Below, one piece after another: positions 18,175 to 24,747 of a DNA stretch of 24,747 bases. The stretch covers positions 1-24,747 of the forward strand of contig JADGJH010000219.1 of the NCBI GenBank assembly GCA_027596945.1, read 5' to 3'. This DNA comes from Physocladia obscura (lineage: Eukaryota > Chytridiomycota > Chytridiomycetes > Chytridiales > Chytriomycetaceae). The notes under the pieces were generated by a model. The model was not told the DNA's origin and searched no databases. It saw nothing but the letters and a program-made list of their open reading frames with translations. Position 1 is the stretch's first letter. Each line of letters starts with the position of its first letter. Position numbers and translations under genes: made by a program.

Positions 18175-21100
18175 TTATTCAAATTGGATATGCTTCAATG
18201 CAGGTGTAACATCTTCTGGATATTCTATTACTTTTATACTTCTGTTCAATATCGGTTTTGGCGCCACAAAAAACTTTTTAGTTGTCTTCAGAGGCATTTT
18301 TCCAAATAAATGACTACTTAATACTTCGAGACATTTGTTCTTCACCACACTCTCTTCATTTCTTTTATCATTTGTATTATCAGTAATAACCACGGGCCCC
18401 ATTTCAGTCTTATTTGCAACGAGCATATTCATCAAAATATCATCACATGCATTCATTTCATCCACAATGTGGCGACCGGCACTGCTTGAATATAAACTCA
18501 GATATTTTCGGTGCAAAACAATTGCAGATTCTACGACACTGATTCTTTCACTTTGACCAGAAATGTATTTCCACCCTGCTGAATTACTGTGCAAATATCC
18601 GAATTGTTTAAAACCAATCAAATTACGAAAGAAATGACCTTGAAAAAGTGATATTGCGTAATGGAGTTGATCCAGAGAGATTAAATTTACAGAATCGGCA
18701 ACCAAAATACAGTCTGAGCTTATTCTTGAATCAGTAAGATATTTATTGTTTGGACTCAAAATTTTTGGGACTATAAATTCGATAGGAATATTGTAATCAT
18801 AGGCAACTTTTTTCTTTGTCTTTCTTGCATTTTTTTTAGGTGCTTTGATAGTCGGTGGCTTCCCATCTCTGTTCCAAATTACAAATATTGAATCAAGTTG
18901 GAATGAACTTTGATAGTGTTGCAGTGCGTTTTTCAAGTGTGCTGAAGTTTCATTATTGACATTTAATAGAAAGGTGCATTTGTCAAATGATGTGGGTGTA
19001 ATTCTCTCAGTCAAAGTTTGAATAGATATTGCAGGCTTAAAATGTGCGTTAAATACTTGTAATTGATTCATTGGTAACAAATGATCAGATTTTGAAAGAA
19101 AAGTATCAGGCAGCAGGGATTGAATGATTCCATGACTATCATCTAAAACTCGTTTTTTTACGTGCTCATTTCGCGGTGTGACAAATTGGGATGTTAAATC
19201 CAGTCGCATACTGCCGTTTCGCAGGACAGAAATTTTCTTGAAGAAAGTAAGTGCAGGTTCATCCAATTGTAAATTTTTTGTATTCGAATTCAAAAGCTCC
19301 AACTCAAGCAATGGAATATTGAATCTTTCGAGCATCATACTTCGTTCTTGTCCATTTATTTTATCATTTGTTCCAATCTCCAGTCGGTTTGTGGTGAAAG
19401 ATAGCCGGCTAGGAAAGTTTGGGTATAAGAGCACCTTGCCTTTGATGTACATGTATCTAATCAAGTATTTTTTCCAACTTCGAGATTTTGGCCACCTATT
19501 TGTCAGCGAATTTGGGATAAGAGGGTCTAAACTAGGCGATTGGGCCAAAAACCATTTTTTAAAATCGTTCCACCCGTCGGCTGCATAAACAGCACCCCAA
19601 CTTTGTGGATGCTGAAGAAGATATGGACTAAAATTAGAGTTCGTTGATGGATTCCATTCTTGACCGTTGACTTCATCGTATTTGAGATTGTATAGGGAAA
19701 TTCCAATACATTTTGGAGAATACCCAGATGCGCCACGTGGTTGAAGATATCTGGAAACCATTTGCTCTGCGAATTCGAGAAAATGCCGAGATACAGATAT
19801 ATCATCTTCGAGAAATATCGCGTATTCGTGTGAAGATGTTGGAGTCCACACATCCATAATACTTTGGCGTAAGCCCTAGAATTTGAAGTTGAATAAAGAG
19901 TAAAGGAAGTCGTGATGAACTTACTTTATGTTTTGAGTTTACAGACACCACCACTGGACCATGTATTGAAACCAAAGACTGCAGATATTGTATGTAAAAG
20001 AAGAACGGTGCATTATTGTCTGATTCAACAGTATCCAAATGAATATGGATGGAAACTGATCGATTAATCCGGTTAGCTTTATTTATTGAAGCCCAGAGAA
20101 TATTTAGCGATTTTTTACGATTCAATGTAAATACATGAATTATGAAAGAAAAATCTTCGCCTCTTTTTTGCCAAATGACCAAAAAATTTTCAATTTCTGT
20201 ATCTGTGAAGGATTTTCGAATCCAAAAGTTTTTAGAAAGAACAGGGTGGTGAATATCATAGAATTTAATTATTCGCTCAAGGACAGTCCATTTTTCAGTT
20301 TTTCTGTGGAAGTTTAGATTTGTTTGAAGTTCCTGCACAGACAAGAATTTATGTTCAGGAAACTCGACTTCCCACAGTAAATCAGCTGCAAGCATATCGC
20401 GTCCCCATCGCTGCTGTCTATTCAGCATTCCGTTTGAAAGAAATGTTCGAAACGGTTGGTTCATATGATATTCATAGGGATGTCGAGACTCAGCGTGAAC
20501 AATCAGCCCATTCTTCGAAACTTTTGTGGGCTTTCTTTCATCTTCTGGAACATTGTCAAAAGATATCAAGTTTGTATAGCCGATTGCATTCACTCTGAGA
20601 GCTGCGCCATGGAAAATATTGGGTGCAAATAAGGTGATAAAATGTGCGCAAAGAGACCAGTGCCCATTAAATCCGCCTTCACCTCGCGGAGTGTATGGAA
20701 TAAAAAATTCCACAATCGATTTGTGATAGAGAATCATTCCTGAGTCAAATCCAGTGAGAGGTGATACTTCTGTCCCGCGATATATTTCTGCAAGTTCTTT
20801 CATCCCATCAATTGTTGAATCACCAACAGACCAGGGAAAACCAAAAATCATTGGCTGGTATTTAAGTAATAGGTCAGTTAAAATATGATAAAGAGATCGC
20901 GTATCGGTTTCGTTTGTGGTGTAAAACTGCAAATCATCATCATGAGTAAAAATATATTCGCAGTGAAATTGCTGCTGCACTAAATTCAAAAGATATTCTA
21001 TGCCTTCTGCCCACGATTTTTTTTCCTCGATTTTTATAAGCTGTATTCTTCGCGGAAGCTTGTTTTTCGGTGTGGTGAGAGACCCTCCCCAAACAAACCA

Positions 21101-21414
21101 TAGTGAGACGAAATTGTCATCCCACATCTTGTGCGATCGGATTGCATCAGATTCATGTTGCGCATTTCCAATAATGCAAACATGATTCCAAGGTAAAGAA
21201 TCTTTTATTGCGGTGAAAAATCAGTCATTTTTCTGAAATATAATACTGGCTTACCTGGAACAAATGACACATTATCATGTTTACTTGTTGATTCCGAACG
21301 AAAATTAAAAATTCTTGTGGTGCACCAGCTCCAAATTATTACCAAGGTAATGAGAGCTGTCAAATTGAAAAGTCTTCCTGAATAACTTTTTGCGATAGTG
21401 CGTTTTCTAAACAT
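18175..21414 (-). CDS. Three-domain type II membrane glycosyltransferase with a degenerate GT64 domain
   Basis: Three exons on the minus strand, 21414-21255, 21201-19925 and 19875-18175 (introns 53 and 49 nt), give 1,045 residues. A short basic N-terminus (MFRKRTIAK) precedes one hydrophobic segment (about 17-33), the signal-anchor layout of Golgi glycosyltransferases. Domain 1 (about 65-310) has YIFTHDDDLQF with Asp141-143. Domain 2 (about 395-660) has YAIFLEDDISVS with Glu502-Asp503-Asp504, and is shared with the next gene. Domain 3 (about 774-995) is the GT64 fold of exostosins: DKCTFLLN, FVIWN, LHRKYLSLY and CDDILMNMLVANKT. The DDD that binds metal and UDP-sugar in GT64 is DSV here (near residue 870), and the YDR motif is also lost. 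I expect domain 3 to be inactive while 1 and 2 may act. Substrates are unknown. It starts only 26 bp after the stop of the upstream paralogue. Confidence 0.85.
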
Positions 21415-21440
21415 TTACATGAAAATTTTTCTCTCACAGA

Positions 21441-23449
21441 TCAAACACACTGCAAATCATGTATAGAAGGCGTCATTCCATCTTTACCCAACCCCTCAAA
21501 ATATTTTTTCGAAAATCTCAGTGGATTCACTCCTCCAAAGACCTCATTAACAACTCTGCTCAAACACAAAGACCTTGCTTCAAAGTGTTTCGGCTTATGC
21601 CAAAGCCCTTTCATTACAATCCCTTGGGATACTTTATTCACCACAACCGGACAAGATCCCGTCGCATTTGCGACCATCAAATTAAACAAAATGTCTTCGC
21701 CGTTAGTTTTGCTGTCAACAATGTCGCGTGCATGTTGCGGAAGCGAGTATGTGTACATGTCAAGATATTTGCGGTGAAATATTAGTCCAGTTGGAAGGAC
21801 CATGCTAATGCCGTTTGTTATGTTTGTCGAGTATTCTAAAGCACCTGTTGGTCCATAAACATGAGATCGACCCATGTGCCTGAAGCCAATCGCGTGGTTG
21901 AAAAATGCACCTTGAAACAGCGAGACACTGACCACAAATAAGAATATAAACTTTCTGAAGTTGATGGAATTTTATCAAACCTGTACGCCAAATGAGACTG
22001 AGGATAATCAAAGTCGTCGTCCATTGAAATAACGCAGTCAGTTTTTATTTCTTTGAACGGTACGTAACGGTTGTTCAAACTGCTGTTTGATTGCTCTAAA
22101 ACATGCACTGGAATTAAGAATTCATATTCAGGAGCTATGACACCTGATGCAATAATTTTGGCATTCTTTTGCTTCGAATTTTTCATTGAAGAATTAGGCC
22201 TAAATAATTTCTGAGAAATTTTGAACGGTGGTTTTATAGTTTGATGGTTCCAAACAATGATGATTCGATCCAAGTATGGAAAGGTTTCATAGTGATAGAC
22301 TCTGTTTACAAGTGTAACCACGCGGTCATATGTGTTGAGCAGCAGAGTGCATTTATCAAAGGACTCAAATCCAACTGGATTTTTTAAATCTTGGACAGAA
22401 TTTACAGGTTGAAAATAAACATTGAATACTGGCAAGTTTTCAAGCGACGGAAGGTTATTTCCAAAATTAAGAACTTCTCTCCGACCATCGTTCATTCGCA
22501 TCTTGAACAATTCTTCACCAAACTCCATTGAAAAATCGCCAAGATTTAATAATGTTGCACCAGCCTCACTCCTGGTCGCGCTCAAGTCCGGCTTTTTTCC
22601 TTGTCGAGTAATCAGAGAAAATCCGTTGGGAAAGTTTGCATTCACCATAACTATTCCGTGAAGATACATGAACTTAACCAGATACTTTTTGCAGCTATCC
22701 CTGCTATTCCAACGGTTCGTCATTGAGTTTGGAATCAAAGGATTCACATTCGACGGTAAAGATTTGAACCATTTGCGAAAACTGCGCCACGCAGCTGGAG
22801 CCACGACCATTCCATGGGTTTGAGGAAACTGCAATAAATATGGCTTGTTGGGAGGAGAAGGAGAATCCCAATTCACTTCATGAGCTTGATCAAATTGAAC
22901 ATTGTGTAAAGAGATGCCCATTATTGAAGAAGCCGACGCGTTATTCAATAGATACGCGACCGTCATTTGCTCCACATATTCCAGAAAATGCGGAGAAACT
23001 CTCGTGTTGCTGTCAAGAAATATTGCAAACTCCGTGTCAGAATTTGCTTCCCATGCATTCATTATGATATCGCGATAGAATTTTTTATTTGATTTGGCAA
23101 TACTGACCAGGCCGTGAGTGGAATTCAAAGATTCAAAATATTTTTTTGGTAAAGTGAAATCTTTTGCGTGAATATTGATTGTCTTTTGGGATTTGGTACT
23201 ATGGGCTTCATTAAACGAGATCCAGAAACTGTTGAAGCTTTGTAAATTGCCGTCAAAAAATACATGAACAGTAAAAGCATGTGATTTAATCGCGTTTGAA
23301 TCAGTTGTATTTGAGGGTTGTCTCATCTCGTCATATTCAACATTCACGCTTTCGCCATTGAGAATCCAGTCAAAAATTAGCAACTTTAACACTATTAAGG
23401 TAAAGATGGCCACTGTACAAGCTAATGACAGTTTGCGGTTGAATTTCAT
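21441..23449 (-). CDS. Two-domain type II membrane glycosyltransferase with an intact GT64 motif
   Basis: Two exons on the minus strand, 23449-21981 and 21927-21441, joined by a 53-nt GT...AG intron (phase 2), give 651 residues. A signal anchor spans about residues 7-28 (MKFNRK then hydrophobic). The first domain (about 55-285) is homologous to domain 2 of the neighbour: FAIFLDSNTRVSPHFLEY, then SLHNVQFD, NPLIPNSMTNRW and a C-KKYLVKFMY block. Its EDD position is DSN (146-148), so the metal site looks lost. The second domain (about 360-640) is GT64: CTLLLNTYDR, IIIVWNH, LNNRYVPF, SMDDDFDY with Asp477-479, HRKYLDMYTYSLPQ, ARDIVD, GEDILFNLMVANATG. GT64 enzymes of animals (EXT/EXTL) and plants transfer GlcNAc, GlcA or related sugars. 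This copy keeps the catalytic signature, but the acceptor is unknown. It lies divergent from a nucleotide-sugar-transporter gene. Confidence 0.88.
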
Positions 23450-23627
23450 CTTGAGGAAGCCAGATTGGTTTGTTTTTCTGTTTTAGCAATGTTAATTTAG
23501 CGTACATACTTATTTTGCTAATGCGTGGAGGTGAATTTACGCGATTAGTTCGTCTATAACAATTTAATAAACTCAAACAGTCTTTTTTTGTTTGAAAACA
23601 AAATTTGTCTTGTTTCATCACCAAAAA
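23450..23627. promoter_or_regulatory. 178-bp divergent intergenic region, likely shared promoter
   Basis: This is the whole space between the start codons of the GT64 enzyme (minus) and the SLC35C2-like transporter (plus). It is AT-rich, with T-runs near 23582 and no clear TATA box. Its brevity means both promoters must overlap unless one start has been misplaced, and co-regulation of a Golgi transferase with a nucleotide-sugar transporter would make sense. No specific factor site can be named. Confidence 0.45.
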
Positions 23628-24747
23628 ATGAAAAGGGTGGTTCAAAGTCTATGCTATGTTGCTTTGTGGTGAGAAACTCTCCCAATGGATTGAATAATAC
23701 TAAGTGCAATATATCACAATACGACCGAAATTTTTTGAATTTCTCATGCTGTCAGGTTCGGTTCTTCGATTGCATTGGCACTCACGAACAAGCAACTTCT
23801 GGGCAGCAGCGGGTGAGATGAAAAACAATTCGAATTAGTTATACGATTTCATCATGATTGCATGCAGCAACTTTCGCTTCAATTACCCGTTTCTACTTTC
23901 ATGCATCCATTCAGCATCAAACTTTATCGCTACGTCTATTATTCTTGCCGTGTTTTATCGGCCGGAATTTACGAAACCTGAACCAGTCGGTTTCTTGTCA
24001 TATGCGATAAATACTGCGCCGACTGCACTTTGCGCTGTGCTTGGTACGCAGCATCTTTATTCTCAATTAAACCTTTAAAGTTAGCATAAACAGATATCGG
24101 GCTCAGCAACTCATCACTACAATACATTTCTATTTCATTCTACACAATCGTTAAAAGTATCGTACCCGTCTGGGTTCTCATTTTTTCAATCTTATTCGGC
24201 CTCGAACGATTGCATCTACAACTCGTTGCAATGATATCTCTCATGTGCCTCGGAGTTATTTTTACAGTTGCGGGGGAAATTAAATTTAGCGTGTTTGGAT
24301 TCGTTTTGATACAGGGCGCGGCGATGGCGTCAGGATTGCGGTGGGCGTTTACACAGGTTCTGCTGATGGGCACTAATAAAACGACAAAAGGGAAAACTAA
24401 TTTGGGAGAGAAAAATTTGAAGCGTGGCGGTGGTAGTGATGGAAATCCGTTTGCTGCGCTTCATAAATTGAGTCCTGTTATGGGAATTTTGTTTGCGGCG
24501 TGTTCAGTAGTGTTTGAGGCGGCGGGGGATGATGGATGGCTGAAGTCGCCTTTTTTCAAGGATGTAGAATCTACACTGAAGACTGTTATTGCATTGCAGT
24601 TTGGAGCAGTTTTGGCTTTATGCAGTTTTGTGTTTTTTGTATATTTTGATATTTTTTCTTCTCACTTCTCGCCAGTGACTGTGGCACAATTCTATGTGGT
24701 ATTAAATACTAGTGTATTAACGCTGTCAGGTTGGAGATATATATGGT
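23628..24747 (+). CDS. SLC35C2/Ymd8-like nucleotide-sugar (TPT-family) transporter, 5' part
   Basis: Four exons, 23628-23668, 23756-23812, 23868-24043 and 24094 onward (introns 87, 55 and 50 nt, all GT...AG and frame-consistent). The gene is cut by the right edge. The first exons give MKRVVQSLCYVALWFGSSIA then LALTNKQLLG (the NK of the family's first helix). Exon 3 gives FNYPFLLSCIHS and PTALCAVLD, which continues across the intron as IGLSNSSLQYISISFYTIVK and SIVPVWVLIF. This D-x-G-L-S-N ... F-Y-T-x-V-K-S pattern is typical of TPT/SLC35 transporters, and SGLRWAFTQVLL is the signature of the SLC35C2 branch. A Gly/Lys-rich loop (near 24395-24445) separates the halves. The final bases, after LTLS near 24729, may be a donor (gttgga), so the last few residues in the window may be intron. 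The family moves sugar nucleotides (GDP-fucose has been proposed for SLC35C2) across the Golgi membrane. Confidence 0.88.

Noticed and set aside
20320..20598. 92-codon + frame
   Set aside because: Antisense shadow inside domain 1 of the three-domain glycosyltransferase.
1..24747. tRNA or rRNA genes, CRISPR arrays, insertion sequences, intact transposons
   Set aside because: No tRNA-like A/B box pair, rRNA segment, regular repeat-spacer array, or transposase with terminal repeats was seen by eye.

Overview
This window is eukaryotic nuclear DNA. Most genes carry short introns (about 46-116 nt, GT...AG), and between genes the sequence is AT-rich with homopolymer runs. The gene set suggests a zoosporic (chytrid-like) fungus: myristoylated YANK-type kinases, a KCTD-type BTB protein, exostosin-like GT64 glycosyltransferases, a Gre2/DFR-like reductase and an SLC35C2-like transporter. 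That placement is an inference from gene content and intron style; nothing here is a marker gene.

Layout. Bases 1-921 hold no gene I can support. Then come a mitochondrial PP2C phosphatase on + (922-2772, one intron), an intronless multipass membrane protein on + (3202-4122), a decayed SAM-methyltransferase pseudogene on - (4311-4900), and a GC-rich dienelactone hydrolase on + (5161-5909) whose 5' third is broken by frame changes. Two tandem YANK-family kinases lie on - (6390-8334, seven exons; 8723-10866, nine exons), with a relic of a third kinase N-lobe between them. About 1.2 kb of near-empty DNA follows, then a poorly understood + gene or gene remnant ending at 12572. It faces an extended-SDR reductase on - (12591-13749). 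A three-exon gene on - (13883-17745) encodes a 1,225-residue BTB protein with membrane segments at both ends. Next is a tandem glycosyltransferase cluster on -: a decayed C-terminal fragment (17738-18151), a 1,045-residue three-domain enzyme (18175-21414) and a 651-residue two-domain enzyme (21441-23449). Divergent from the last, and sharing a 178-bp gap with it, is the start of an SLC35C2-like sugar-nucleotide transporter on + that runs off the right edge.

The right third reads as a Golgi glycosylation neighbourhood: two type II membrane glycosyltransferases beside a nucleotide-sugar transporter. The most striking observation is that the two glycosyltransferases share a GT-A-like domain plus a GT64 domain, and each has lost the acidic metal-binding motif in the opposite domain. 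The short copy has DSN where the long copy has EDD in the shared GT-A domain; the long copy has DSV where the short copy has DDD in GT64. The kinase cluster and the glycosyltransferase cluster both look like two intact paralogues plus one broken copy.

Exon structures below were assembled by hand from splice signals, frame continuity and family motifs. Each joined frame was checked arithmetically, but no transcript or database search was available.
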